This document shows, one piece after another, positions 6,538 through 14,577 of a stretch of 27,318 nt of DNA. Made by a program: the position numbers and the translations under genes. Positions within the stretch are counted from its first letter, which is position 1, and every line of letters begins with the position of its first letter. A model generated the notes under the pieces. It was not told the origin of the DNA. It worked only from the letters and a program-made list of their open reading frames with translations, and did no database searches. The DNA is from Stenotrophomonas maltophilia. GTDB taxonomy: Bacteria; Pseudomonadota; Gammaproteobacteria; Xanthomonadales; Xanthomonadaceae. The stretch covers positions 1-27,318 of the forward strand of contig DGLB01000028.1 of NCBI GenBank assembly GCA_002387845.1, written 5' to 3'.

Positions 6538-9183
6538 TCAGAAGCGATAATCAAAACCCACGGTGAAGTAGCGGCCGCGCAGGTCGTACTGGCTGAAGTC
6601 GTACGGCGCACGAATGCCCGGGAACGAGGCGTCGTACGGCGGTTCTTCATCGGCCAGGTTCTGCACCTTCGCGTACAGCGTCAGCTTGTCCACCCCGGTG
6701 TAGGCCAGGTACAGGTCGAACTGGCTGTAGGCGTCGACGCGGTCCTGCACCGCCGTCGCTGCCGCACTGGCCTTCTGGTCATAGCCGCTGGTGTAGTACC
6801 AGGTCAGCGCGGTGCGGAAGTCACCCAGGGCCCAGTCCAGCGTGGTGGTGGCCTTGTTCTTGGGCAGGGTGGCACCGAGGTTGCTGCCGGCATAGTCGAC
6901 CAGCGGCCCCCCCACCACGGTCGGGCGGCTGTAGTTGCGCACGTGGGTGAACGCGCTGCTCAGGGTGAAGTCACCGGCGTTGGCGGTGGGGAAGCGCTGG
7001 CGCAGTTCCACGTCGAAACCGGAGGTCTTCAGTTCGCTCAGGTTCTGGTAGCGGTTGTACACCGCCTGCAGCTTGCCGCGGTCATCGCGCAGCACCGCGC
7101 CCGGCACGTCATTGGTGACCAGGGTCTGGGTGTTGTTGGTGCCCACCAGGTTTTCCAGCTCGATGCGGTAGTAGTCCACGCTCAGGCTGGTGTTGCTCCA
7201 CGGCGACAGCACCACGCCCAGGTTGTAGCTGCGGGTACGCTCCGGCTTCAGGTCGCTGTTGCCGACGGTGAAGAAGGTCGGGTTCTGGCGCGAGCCCGGC
7301 ACGTCCGGGTCACGCGGATCGATCACGCTGCCGTAGGCGATGCTGGTGCTGTTGGAGTTTTCCGACAGCGACGGTGCGCGGAAGCCCTTCGATGCCGCGG
7401 CGCGCACCAGCAGGAAGTCCAACGGCTGCCAGCGCAGGCTCAGCTTGGGCGAGAACGCATCGCCGAAGTCGCTGTAGTGGTCGGCGCGCGCGGCCGCCTG
7501 CACCTCCAGCTTCTCGGCCAGCGGCACGTTCACTTCCGCGTAAGCGGCGGTGACCTTGCGCTCGCCGTGCACTTCGGCAATCGCCGGGCGCACCTGCAGG
7601 CCGGCATCGATCTGCCACGGGTTTTCCGAGTCCAGTTTCTCGCGCCGCCATTCCACACCCGCGGCGAAGCCCACTTCGCCGGCCCAGGTGCTGCCCAGCG
7701 CGCCGGAGATCTTCGCGTCCACGCCCTGCAGCACGGATTCGGCCGGGCGCAGCGTGCTCAGGTTGATCGCATCCAGCACCGCCTGCGGCGTGGCCGCCGG
7801 ATCAAGCAGGTTGTAGCTGCCGCTGGCCAGCGCGTCGGCCAGCGCCCAGCGGTTGGCGAAGCCGCCCGAGACGGTTTCGCGCTCACTGCTGCGCGCGCCG
7901 AACGCGCCCACTTCCCAGTCCCAGTTCTGCAGGCTGCCGCGCAGCCCGACCACGCCGCGGTACGCCTGCGAACGGTTGGTCTTGATCGACGGTCCCAGGT
8001 TGAAGAAGGTGTACTCGATCGGAATGGCGCGTCCGTACGGGTTGTACGGGTTGCTGGCCGGCAGGTTCGAGGACACCGGCTCGGCCAGCCCGGTATCGGC
8101 ATTCAGTGCGAAGCGCCCGCTTTCCAGGGTGAAGAACGGGCTGCTGCCGAACCACGCCTCGCCCTTGATGTTGCTGTAGATCACTTCACCAAAGGCTTCG
8201 ACGTTGTCGCTGACCCGGAACGTGCCGTTGACGTAGGCCTGGTAGCGCTTGGTGGAGGGAATCAGCGTGGTGTACGGGGCCAGGTTGAAGCCGCAGGTAT
8301 CGCCGGCCAGGCCGTCGATCGGCGCACTGGCGACCCGCGTGGTGTTCTCCGGGCAGTTGCCGTTGGCATCCAGCATCGGCACCGACACGCCGTTGACCAG
8401 GTAGCGCGCGCCCTTGGCCGACCAGCCATTCCAGCGCCCGCCGGGCTTGTCGGTATAGATGCCGCTTTTGGTCAGGTCACGGTCGTCCTGGTCCAGGCGT
8501 TCGCGGTTGTAACCTTCAAGGCTGACCAGGATGTTGTAGCCGTCGGTATCAAGATCGCCGATGCCACCGATGAACTTGAGCTTCTGCTCGTCCAGCCCGC
8601 CCTGGTCGGCGGTGCCGACGCTGCCGCCGAGCTCCGCGCCTTCAAATCCCTGGCGGGTGATGATGTTGACCACGCCGGCCACGGCATCGGAGCCGTACAC
8701 GGCCGAAGCGCCGTCCTTGAGCACTTCGATGCGCTCCACCGCGACCATCGGCAGCGCGTTGAGGTTGACGAAGGTGTCCGAAAGCCCGCCGGCCGGGAAG
8801 CCGTAGTTGGCCAGGCGGCGGCCGTTGAGCAGCACCAGCGTGTTCTTCTGCGAGAGGCCGCGCAGACCGATGCCGGCCGAGCCGGAGGCCCAGCCGTTGT
8901 TGGTGGTTTCGTTGTTGGCGTTGCCGGTGTTGGCCGAGATCGAGCGCAGCAGGTCGGCGACCGTGGCCTTGCCGGTCGCTTCGATCTCCTGGCGGCCGAT
9001 CACCTGCACCGGGTTGGCCGATTCGGTGTCGGTGCGCTTGATGTTGGAACCGGTCACGCGGACCGCGTCGAGGGTCTTGCTGGCACCGCTGGCGGCGGCA
9101 TCCGGGCTGGCGTCGGCGAAGGCAGACAAAGGCGTAGCCAGAGCGGCCGACAACGCGGCCACGAGAAGGGTGTGCTTGGGCAT
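6538..9183 (-). CDS. TonB-dependent receptor paired with a peptidase
   Basis: The product has 881 aa. ATG 9183 starts a signal peptide (MPKHTLLVAALSAALATPLSAFA); the ATG at 9261 would add 26 residues without leader character. The N-terminal RVTGSNIKRTDTES segment, the plug with NTLVLLNGRRLANYG and VERIEVLKDGASAVYGSDAV, and the C-terminal RYFTVGFDYRF ending in Phe are typical of a large TonB receptor group common in Xanthomonadales. The ligand is not visible in the sequence. The downstream M14 peptidase, 13 bases away, suggests peptides or protein fragments. Ribosome-binding complementarity before the ATG is weak. Two copies of a 17-base direct repeat lie about 70-100 bases upstream and may be its operator. 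Confidence 0.88.
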   Translation of the reverse strand: MPKHTLLVAALSAALATPLSAFADASPDAAASGASKTLDAVRVTGSNIKRTDTESANPVQVIGRQEIEATGKATVADLLRSISANTGNANNETTNNGWASGSAGIGLRGLSQKNTLVLLNGRRLANYGFPAGGLSDTFVNLNALPMVAVERIEVLKDGASAVYGSDAVAGVVNIITRQGFEGAELGGSVGTADQGGLDEQKLKFIGGIGDLDTDGYNILVSLEGYNRERLDQDDRDLTKSGIYTDKPGGRWNGWSAKGARYLVNGVSVPMLDANGNCPENTTRVASAPIDGLAGDTCGFNLAPYTTLIPSTKRYQAYVNGTFRVSDNVEAFGEVIYSNIKGEAWFGSSPFFTLESGRFALNADTGLAEPVSSNLPASNPYNPYGRAIPIEYTFFNLGPSIKTNRSQAYRGVVGLRGSLQNWDWEVGAFGARSSERETVSGGFANRWALADALASGSYNLLDPAATPQAVLDAINLSTLRPAESVLQGVDAKISGALGSTWAGEVGFAAGVEWRREKLDSENPWQIDAGLQVRPAIAEVHGERKVTAAYAEVNVPLAEKLEVQAAARADHYSDFGDAFSPKLSLRWQPLDFLLVRAAASKGFRAPSLSENSNSTSIAYGSVIDPRDPDVPGSRQNPTFFTVGNSDLKPERTRSYNLGVVLSPWSNTSLSVDYYRIELENLVGTNNTQTLVTNDVPGAVLRDDRGKLQAVYNRYQNLSELKTSGFDVELRQRFPTANAGDFTLSSAFTHVRNYSRPTVVGGPLVDYAGSNLGATLPKNKATTTLDWALGDFRTALTWYYTSGYDQKASAAATAVQDRVDAYSQFDLYLAYTGVDKLTLYAKVQNLADEEPPYDASFPGIRAPYDFSQYDLRGRYFTVGFDYRF

Positions 9184-9250
9184 GTACGTCAGTGGGGTGG
9201 TGAACGACAGTTCCGCAGTAATCCATGCCTGGCCGTTAACGGGCCAATAA

Positions 9251-9298
9251 CATCGCTTCATGCGGATATAACGAAATGTATCATCGCTTCATCCGGAT
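9251..9298. promoter_or_regulatory. Direct-repeat operator candidate upstream of the peptide-type receptor
   Basis: CATCGCTTCATGCGGAT (9251-9267) recurs as CATCGCTTCATCCGGAT (9282-9298) with one mismatch and a 31-base period, about three helical turns. The second copy contains the perfect palindrome CATCCGGATG. The site lies in the divergent region between the receptor gene (start 9183, minus) and queD (start 9372, plus), so a regulator bound here could serve either. The regulator is unknown. Confidence 0.55.
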
Positions 9299-9371
9299 GG
9301 ATATGTTCCTGTGAAACCATTGCCGGCCGACAGGGCCCGCTGCGGTTCCGCAGCCCCGCTACAATGCGCGC

Positions 9372-9725
9372 ATGGAAATCTTCAAAGTCTTTACCCTCGA
9401 GGCCGCCCACCGCCTCCCCAACGTGCCGCCGGGCCACAAGTGCGCACGCCTGCACGGCCATTCGTTCCGGGTGGAACTCAAGGTGGAAGGCGAACCGGGC
9501 GAGCACACCGGCTGGATCATGGACTTCGGCGACGTGAAAGCGGCTTTCAAGCCGATCTACGATCGCCTGGACCATCACTACCTCAATGACATCCCCGGCC
9601 TGGAGAACCCGACCAGCGAAGTGCTGGCGCGCTGGATCTGGAACGAACTCAAGCCGAGCCTGCCGCAGCTGAGCGAAGTCACCGTGCACGAGACCTGCAC
9701 GTCGGGGTGCCGGTACCGCGGTTGA
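9372..9725 (+). CDS. queD: 6-carboxy-5,6,7,8-tetrahydropterin synthase (QueD family)
   Basis: The product has 117 aa and matches the full length of the family. QueD converts dihydroneopterin triphosphate to 6-carboxytetrahydropterin in queuosine/preQ1 synthesis in the cytoplasm. Zinc ligands are visible as H13 (AAHRL), H28 and H30 (HGH). The catalytic C24 (GHKCARLHGH), the D67-H68 pair (LDHHYLND), PTSE and the C-terminal VHET Glu (E107) are all in place. The gene stands alone on the plus strand between a TonB receptor and a phasin. A 6-pyruvoyl-tetrahydropterin synthase role is the related alternative, but the Cys and short length fit QueD. Confidence 0.9.
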   Translation: MEIFKVFTLEAAHRLPNVPPGHKCARLHGHSFRVELKVEGEPGEHTGWIMDFGDVKAAFKPIYDRLDHHYLNDIPGLENPTSEVLARWIWNELKPSLPQLSEVTVHETCTSGCRYRG

Positions 9726-9740
9726 GGCCGCGCAGTTCCG

Positions 9741-9762
9741 GTAGCGCCGGCCGTTGGCCGGC
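9741..9762 (+). repeat. SMAG repeat (GTAG hairpin)
   Basis: GTAG (9741-9744) is followed by the stem GCCGGCC/GGCCGGC around a GTT loop. This is the standard Stenotrophomonas SMAG layout. It sits 15 bases after the queD stop and could act as its 3' end. Confidence 0.8.
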
Positions 9763-9854
9763 CCAGGCATGCCCCGCATCGCCCGGAAAATCGAACCCAT
9801 CTATTTGTTTTTATTGACATTCTCCCGAATCCGTACCGGTTCGGGAAAAATATG

Positions 9855-9882
9855 TTGCATCGCGTCAAAAACGGCGTATGCT
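9855..9882 (+). promoter_or_regulatory. Possible sigma-70 promoter of the phasin gene
   Basis: TTGCAT (9855-9860) and TATGCT (9877-9882) are separated by 16 bases, about 30 bases before the phasin ATG. A better -35 (TTGACA, 9814-9819) lies further upstream but has no matching -10 at the right distance. The call rests on consensus alone. Confidence 0.35.
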
Positions 9883-9913
9883 GCATTGCATCAAGTTCAC
9901 GAGCCGTCCTCCC

Positions 9914-10246
9914 ATGGCGTCCGCGTTCACCGATTCCTTCAGCGACTACACCCGCCAGCTGGCCGCCACGGCCACGCGTGCCAACCGGCTCGCACTGGAG
10001 AACGCCGAGAGCATGTTCGGCGTGCAGTTGAAGACGCTGGAGAAGAACATCACCGCCACCAGCGGGTTCTTCGGTGAAATCGTGCAGTCATCCGAGCCCG
10101 GCAAGCTGCTGCCGAAGGGCGCGCAGCTGGCCAGGGACAATCTGGAGCGCTGGTCCACCGCGCACCAGGAAGTCGTTGGCTTGGGACTGAAAGCTACTGA
10201 AGCGCTGAGCGAGCTGGCGCGGCAACCCTTCGCCGCCAAACGCTGA
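9914..10246 (+). CDS. Phasin-family protein
   Basis: The product has 110 aa. ATG 9914 was chosen because the family begins close to this point; the ATG at 9878 would add 12 residues inside the putative promoter. The sequence is predicted to be helical and amphipathic (SFSDYTRQLAATATRANRLALENAES, then MFGVQLKTLEKNITATSGFFGEI), with a C-terminal helix ending in Pro-rich basic residues. Phasins coat polyhydroxyalkanoate granules; in Xanthomonadaceae related small proteins also occur without an obvious PHA operon. No PHA genes are in the window, so granule coating cannot be confirmed. The gene is monocistronic, with its own terminator 50 bases downstream. Confidence 0.75.
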   Translation: MASAFTDSFSDYTRQLAATATRANRLALENAESMFGVQLKTLEKNITATSGFFGEIVQSSEPGKLLPKGAQLARDNLERWSTAHQEVVGLGLKATEALSELARQPFAAKR

Positions 10247-10296
10247 GCCGACAACCGAACGGATATCGCGTGGGTCCCTCCCCCCACGTGATCCCA

Positions 10297-10333
10297 GACC
10301 CGACAGATCCCTCCCTCTGTCGGGTCTTTTTTT
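10297..10333 (+). terminator. Rho-independent terminator of the phasin gene
   Basis: A 10-bp perfect stem (GACCCGACAG with CTGTCGGGTC) and a 10-base loop are followed by seven T residues. This is a textbook intrinsic terminator in the plus direction. Confidence 0.92.
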
Positions 10334-10374
10334 GTTTGGGGTCATGCGTTGAAGAACGCGGGAGGGCTGCGTGC

Positions 10375-10397
10375 CGTCGTCTGTCGACCGACGCTAC
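10375..10397 (-). repeat. Degenerate SMAG-like hairpin
   Basis: A short CGTCG/CGACG stem with a 9-base loop is followed by CTAC, the SMAG terminus in reverse orientation. The stem is only 5 bp, so this may be a decayed copy. The rest of the gap from 10334 to 10501 shows no gene or clear signal. Confidence 0.35.
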
Positions 10398-10501
10398 CAA
10401 GGCGGTGCGTCGACGGCCGATGCATGTGATACCGGCGCGTGCACGTCCGCACACCCGCATTCGGATCACCCCGCGGGCTGTGGCCCGGTAACGCATGACA
10501 A

Positions 10502-11608
10502 TCAACGGGATGGCGCGTCACCCGCCAACGGCCGCACCACCTGTACCAGCGTCATCAACGTCTTCCCCGGTTCCTCCCACGGCACCATGTGCGCCGAATG
10601 CTCGAACCACACCGCCTGCTTGAACGGCGCGTCCACCGCCTTCAACCAGCGATCGGTCGGTGCCGTCGGGGTGGTGTAGTCGTGCCGCCCCATGAACATC
10701 ACCACCGGAATCGGGAACCGGGTGACCGGATTGAAATCCACCTTCAGCATCTGCGGCAGCAACGGGTCCAGTGACAGCACGCTGCCCTTGTCCACATTGC
10801 ACCGGTCCGCATCGCTGTACTCCGGCGACAGACGCGCCGCACCGAAGTAATAGCGCGAGTCATCCCGGTACGCCGTCAATCCGCCGTAGAACTGCGGCCA
10901 GGTGCGGGCGACGATGATCCGCTTGCGGGTGATAGGCGTGTTCCCCGGGTAGGGCGCAATCGCCTCCAGCGCCGCCACCGCCTTGGCGTTGCCATGCGCC
11001 TTGGCCTGCGCCAGCCCGTAGTCGAAGCTGATCTTCTCGTTTTCCACCTGGTTGATGATCTGGCCGATGCCCACGTAGGCATGGAACAGGTCCGGGCGCT
11101 TCAGCGCGGCCTTGAACGCGACGATGGTGCCCCAGCTGTGCCCCATCAGGATCACCTTGGGCTGGCCCAGGTGGGTGCGCAGGTGTTCGGCCACTTCAAT
11201 GGCGTCGTCCACGTAGCGGTCGATGGTCAGGGTGGGTTTGATCTGTTCCGGCGTGGCGTTGGCGTAGGTCTTGCCCGCCCCGCGCTGGTCCCAGTCCACC
11301 ACCGTGAAGTACTCCTCCCACGCCCGCTGGAACTGCCACATGCTCGGCGTCGATGGGCTGGCCGGGCCGCCATGCACGAACAGGATCACCGGGTTGGCGC
11401 GGTCGTGGCCACGGACGGTCAGCCACTGGTTGATGCCCCCGATGGGCGTGGCGTAGTGCTCCTGGATGCCATTGGGCGTGGTGATGCGCTGCAGGTCGCG
11501 GACCACGGCGCGGGCGGGTTCGAGGGCGGAGGTGTCGGGGCAGGTGTCGGCTGCCTGGACGGGGAGCGAGGTGCACAGCAGCAAGGCAAGGCAGAACCAG
11601 AGGCGCAT
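10502..11608 (-). CDS. Exported alpha/beta hydrolase, proline-iminopeptidase-like
   Basis: The product (368 aa) has a signal peptide (MRLWFCLALLLCTSLPVQAA). The oxyanion-hole motif HGGPASPS (79-86), the WDQRGAGKT segment and the nucleophile elbow GHSWG (Ser158) are characteristic of S33-like alpha/beta hydrolases. D310 (GRHDYTTP) and H340 (EHSAHM) complete the triad. Some S33 relatives cleave N-terminal proline; others are esterases, so the substrate is uncertain. An N-terminal extension of about 50 residues precedes the core. It is separate from its neighbours and convergent with the phasin. Confidence 0.82.
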   Translation of the reverse strand: MRLWFCLALLLCTSLPVQAADTCPDTSALEPARAVVRDLQRITTPNGIQEHYATPIGGINQWLTVRGHDRANPVILFVHGGPASPSTPSMWQFQRAWEEYFTVVDWDQRGAGKTYANATPEQIKPTLTIDRYVDDAIEVAEHLRTHLGQPKVILMGHSWGTIVAFKAALKRPDLFHAYVGIGQIINQVENEKISFDYGLAQAKAHGNAKAVAALEAIAPYPGNTPITRKRIIVARTWPQFYGGLTAYRDDSRYYFGAARLSPEYSDADRCNVDKGSVLSLDPLLPQMLKVDFNPVTRFPIPVVMFMGRHDYTTPTAPTDRWLKAVDAPFKQAVWFEHSAHMVPWEEPGKTLMTLVQVVRPLAGDAPSR

Positions 11609-11680
11609 GCGGGGACCGGGCGTGTGGCGGATTCGGGGACATCATGCCATTGCCCCGCTGGTTTCCATGCGTTACCGACA

Positions 11681-13141
11681 TCACGCCGGCAACGCAAACT
11701 CGAATACCGCGCCCGCATCGCTTTCCACCAGCCGGATCTGCCCGCCATGCAGCTGCACGATGCGGTGCACGATCAGCAGCCCCAGCCCGCCGCTGTCCGG
11801 ACGCTGGCTGCCCAGCGCCGGCGGCGTGTGGAACAGATTCGTGCGCCGATCCGGTGCGATGCCCGGGCCGCTGTCGGCCACCCGCACCCAGACCTTGGCC
11901 TCGTCCGCACGCAGGCTGACCGTAATCCGCCCACCTTCCGGCGTATGCCGGATCGCATTGTCCAGCAGGTTGGTCAGCACGCGCTCGATCAACCCAAGGT
12001 CGGCGCGCACCGCCGGCAACCGCGGCGGAATCTCCGCGGATAACGTCTGCCGACGTGCTTCGGCGGCCAGCTCGAACTTCTGGAACACGTCCTGCAGCAG
12101 GTCCGGCAGCGAGAACGCCTGCACGTCCAGCACCACGCCACCGTGCTCCAGCCGCGCCAGCTCGAACAGCGCCTGGGCGAGCCGCCCGACCTTCTGGCTC
12201 TGCGCCAGCGCGATGCCCAGGTAGCGCTGGCGCTCGTCAGCGCTGAGCGTGGCGTCCTTGAGCGACAGCGTTTCCAGATACCCATGCAGCGACGACAACG
12301 GCGTGCGCAGGTCATGCGAGATGTTGGCCACCAGTTCGCGCCGCTGCAGGTCCTGCTCGCGCAGTTGCTGCCACTGCTCGCCCAGGCGCTGGCTCATGTG
12401 GCCGAAGCTGTGCTCGAGGATGGCCAGCTCATCGCGTTCCCCTGGGCGCAGATCGGGGGGTGCCGGCAGCGTGGCGGGCGTCGTGGTGTCCACATCGAAC
12501 GCCTGGATGCGCGCGGTCAGCCGGCGCAGCGGACGGGTGACCCAACCGAAGGCGAAGGCACCGGCCAGCAGGCCCAGCCCGACCACGATCGCCAGTGACC
12601 ACAGCGTGGTCCGCAGCACCGCATTGCCGGCCACGTTGGCGGCCAGTGCCTCACGCTGCTCGCCCACCAGCACCACGTAGATGTAACCCACCTGCCGCCC
12701 CTGCACCCACAGCGGCGCGGCGTTGAACACCTTGCGACCGATGTCGCTGCGCGGGTCATCGCCGAGGATCGGCAGCGGATCGTCGCGCAGCAGCGCCTGC
12801 ACCGGCCCCAGGTCCACGCGGTCACGCTTGAGGTGCCCTTCCGGCGCGTCGTGGCCGAGGATGCGCCCCTGCTCGTCCAGCAGGTACACCTCGACGCTGG
12901 GGTTGACCGCCATCAGCTTGCCGAACAGCGCGCGCACGTCACCGCCACGCATCCCGCGCGCGTCCATCAGTTCACCGCTGCGGGCGATGTGCTCGGCCAG
13001 ACCGCGCGACAGGCGCTGCACGGTTTCCTGCTCGTGCATGGCGGTGCTGCGCATCTGGATCCACATCAGCGCTGCGCCACACGCCAGCAGCAGGGCGAAG
13101 AACACCGCGGTGAGGCGCTGCGAAAGGGTCATCCGGATCAT
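11681..13141 (-). CDS. Membrane sensor histidine kinase
   Basis: The product (486 aa) starts at ATG 13141, which overlaps the response regulator stop in ATGA, implying translational coupling. TM1 lies near residues 10-30 and TM2 near 178-201, leaving a periplasmic sensor of about 145 residues with no recognised ligand motif. A HAMP linker (TRPLRRLTARIQAF) and an H-box (ANISHDLRTPLSSLHGY, His276) follow. The N-box (LTNLLDNAIRHTPEGG), G1 (DSGPGIAPD) and G2 (GLGLLIV) complete the ATPase domain. The kinase probably phosphorylates the adjacent OmpR-type regulator. The pair is divergent from the msrB-dipZ-msrA operon, so periplasmic oxidative stress is a reasonable guess for the signal. Confidence 0.92.
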   Translation of the reverse strand: MIRMTLSQRLTAVFFALLLACGAALMWIQMRSTAMHEQETVQRLSRGLAEHIARSGELMDARGMRGGDVRALFGKLMAVNPSVEVYLLDEQGRILGHDAPEGHLKRDRVDLGPVQALLRDDPLPILGDDPRSDIGRKVFNAAPLWVQGRQVGYIYVVLVGEQREALAANVAGNAVLRTTLWSLAIVVGLGLLAGAFAFGWVTRPLRRLTARIQAFDVDTTTPATLPAPPDLRPGERDELAILEHSFGHMSQRLGEQWQQLREQDLQRRELVANISHDLRTPLSSLHGYLETLSLKDATLSADERQRYLGIALAQSQKVGRLAQALFELARLEHGGVVLDVQAFSLPDLLQDVFQKFELAAEARRQTLSAEIPPRLPAVRADLGLIERVLTNLLDNAIRHTPEGGRITVSLRADEAKVWVRVADSGPGIAPDRRTNLFHTPPALGSQRPDSGGLGLLIVHRIVQLHGGQIRLVESDAGAVFEFALPA

Positions 13142-13881
13142 GCCGCTCCCTCGCTGCCGCTGCTTACCAGTTTGTAGCCGCGCCCCCACACGGTCTGGAT
13201 CCGCTGCGGGGCGGCCGGATCGTGCTCGATCTTGTTGCGCAGCCGGTTGATATGGGTGTTCACGGTGTGCTCGTAGCCATCGTGCTGGTAACCCCACACC
13301 TGGTTGAGCAGGTCCATCCGCGAATACACCTGGTCCGGATGGCGGGCGAAGAATGCCAGCAGATCGAATTCGCGCGGGGTGAGTTCCAGTACGCGCCCGT
13401 CAACCTGCGCGCTGCGCGCGACCGGATCGATGCGCAGCCCGGCCACCTCGATCAGGCCGGCGTCCAGCCGCGCGTTCTGCGCCAGCGCCTCCACCCGGCG
13501 CAGCAGGGCCTTCACCCGCGCCACCAGTTCCAGCATCGAGAACGGCTTGGCCAGGTAGTCATCCGCACCCAGCTCCAGCCCCAGGATGCGGTGCACCTCG
13601 CTGGCGCGGGCACTGGTGATGATGATCGGGGTGTAGCGCGCCATCGCGCGTGCCCGCTTGCAGATTTCCAGCCCGTCCACGCCGGGCAGCATCAGGTCCA
13701 GCACCAGCGCGCTCCACGGCTGCGCTTCGACCAGGCGCAGGCCCTCGTCGCCGGTAGCGGCGTGGGTGACCTCGTAGCCCTCGTCGCGCAGGTGCATGCG
13801 CAGCAGGTTGGCGATGTGGACGTCGTCTTCGACGATCAGGACACGTTTGGCGCTGTTCATGGGGACATTGTCGGCGCTCAT
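13138..13881 (-). CDS. OmpR/PhoB-family response regulator
   Basis: The product (247 aa) has a receiver domain with the acidic pocket (VEDD, about 17-20), phospho-acceptor Asp62 (VLDLMLPGVDG), a Thr/Ser switch (IITSA) and the conserved Lys (YLAKPF). The C-terminal winged-helix DNA-binding domain contains LTPREFDLL, VNTHINRLRNKIE and TVWGRGYKL, typical of the OmpR family. The start at 13881 has AGG a few bases upstream; a second ATG at 13860 (MNSAKRVLIV) is the alternative. The stop overlaps the kinase start by four bases. The 97-base divergent gap to msrB is the likely target site. Confidence 0.93.
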   Translation of the reverse strand: MSADNVPMNSAKRVLIVEDDVHIANLLRMHLRDEGYEVTHAATGDEGLRLVEAQPWSALVLDLMLPGVDGLEICKRARAMARYTPIIITSARASEVHRILGLELGADDYLAKPFSMLELVARVKALLRRVEALAQNARLDAGLIEVAGLRIDPVARSAQVDGRVLELTPREFDLLAFFARHPDQVYSRMDLLNQVWGYQHDGYEHTVNTHINRLRNKIEHDPAAPQRIQTVWGRGYKLVSSGSEGAA

Positions 13882-13904
13882 GCACCTGAATGTGTCACGG
13901 AAAA

Positions 13905-13932
13905 TTTAACCCTGCGTGAGGATTCGTTGACC
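13905..13932. promoter_or_regulatory. Weak direct-repeat candidate in the regulator/msrB divergent gap
   Basis: TTTAACC (13905-13911) and GTTGACC (13926-13932) match at 5 of 7 positions with a 21-base period, the spacing favoured by OmpR-type dimers. The gap of 97 bases must hold both promoters. The match is weak and is recorded only as the best candidate for autoregulation and msr control. Confidence 0.25.
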
Positions 13933-13978
13933 GGCCCGGGCGCAGCATGACCGCATCGTTCCTGCCTGGAGACCCGCC

Positions 13979-14521
13979 ATGCACCTGACCCGTCGCAAAC
14001 TGCTCGGCGTAAGTGCGCTGGGCGTGGCCGGCGGCCTGCTCGGGCTGACCGCCTGCAGCCGCGCCGCCCCGGTGGCCGCCGCCGAGCCGGCGCGCAGCTT
14101 CGAGGTCATGCGCACCGATGCCCAGTGGCAGCAGCAGCTGAGCCCGGCGCAGTACTCGGTGCTGCGCCGCAAGGGCACCGAACGTCCGTACAGCAGCCCG
14201 CTCAACAAGGAGCACCGCAAGGGCACGTTCACCTGTGCCGGCTGTGCGCTGCCGCTGTTCTCGTCGTCGACCAAGTTCGACAGCGGCACCGGCTGGCCGA
14301 GTTTCTGGGCCCCCCTGCACGACGCCGTGGGCGAGGACCGCGACACCAGCTACGGCATGGTGCGGGTGGAAGCGCATTGCCGGCGCTGTGGCGGCCACCT
14401 GGGCCACGTATTCGATGACGGGCCGCGCCCCACCGGACTCCGCTACTGCATGAATGGCGTCGCGATGAACTTCGTGGCCGCCCCGGAAGAGATGCGCGTA
14501 CGGGTTCCGAATCGCACCTGA
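13979..14521 (+). CDS. msrB: Peptide methionine-R-sulfoxide reductase, Tat-exported lipoprotein
   Basis: The product (180 aa) starts at 13979 with GGAG 8 bases upstream. The leader has a twin-arginine core (TRRKLLG) and a lipobox LTAC (Cys26), so it is a Tat-dependent lipoprotein facing the periplasm. The MsrB fold follows: Zn ligands C86, C89, C134 and C137 (CAGC, CRRC), GHVFDDGP and catalytic Cys157 in RYCMNGVAMNF. At the place where two-cysteine MsrBs carry the resolving Cys (DSGCGWPSF in E. coli), this protein has DSGTGWPSF. It should therefore need direct reduction of its sulfenic acid by a thioredoxin-like donor. It is first in the msrB-dipZ-msrA operon. Confidence 0.93.
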   Translation: MHLTRRKLLGVSALGVAGGLLGLTACSRAAPVAAAEPARSFEVMRTDAQWQQQLSPAQYSVLRRKGTERPYSSPLNKEHRKGTFTCAGCALPLFSSSTKFDSGTGWPSFWAPLHDAVGEDRDTSYGMVRVEAHCRRCGGHLGHVFDDGPRPTGLRYCMNGVAMNFVAAPEEMRVRVPNRT

Positions 14522-14577
14522 CCTGCCGCGCGTTACGTCGCGGTGTTCGAATGCCCCTGTTTCCAGAAGGATCTTCC

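Noticed and set aside
6525..6650. Upstream extension of the M14 peptidase
   Set aside because: It would overlap the receptor gene by more than 100 bases and hide the signal peptide; the GTG at 6524 has a good ribosome-binding run.
6457..9537. Open frame of over 1,000 codons on the plus strand
   Set aside because: It is the antisense shadow of the second TonB receptor and runs into queD out of frame; no start signal or domain is visible.
9824..9845. Inverted repeat CCCGAA...TTCGGG as a terminator
   Set aside because: The stem is interrupted and there is no T-tract on either strand in the right place; it may be an operator, but support is too weak.
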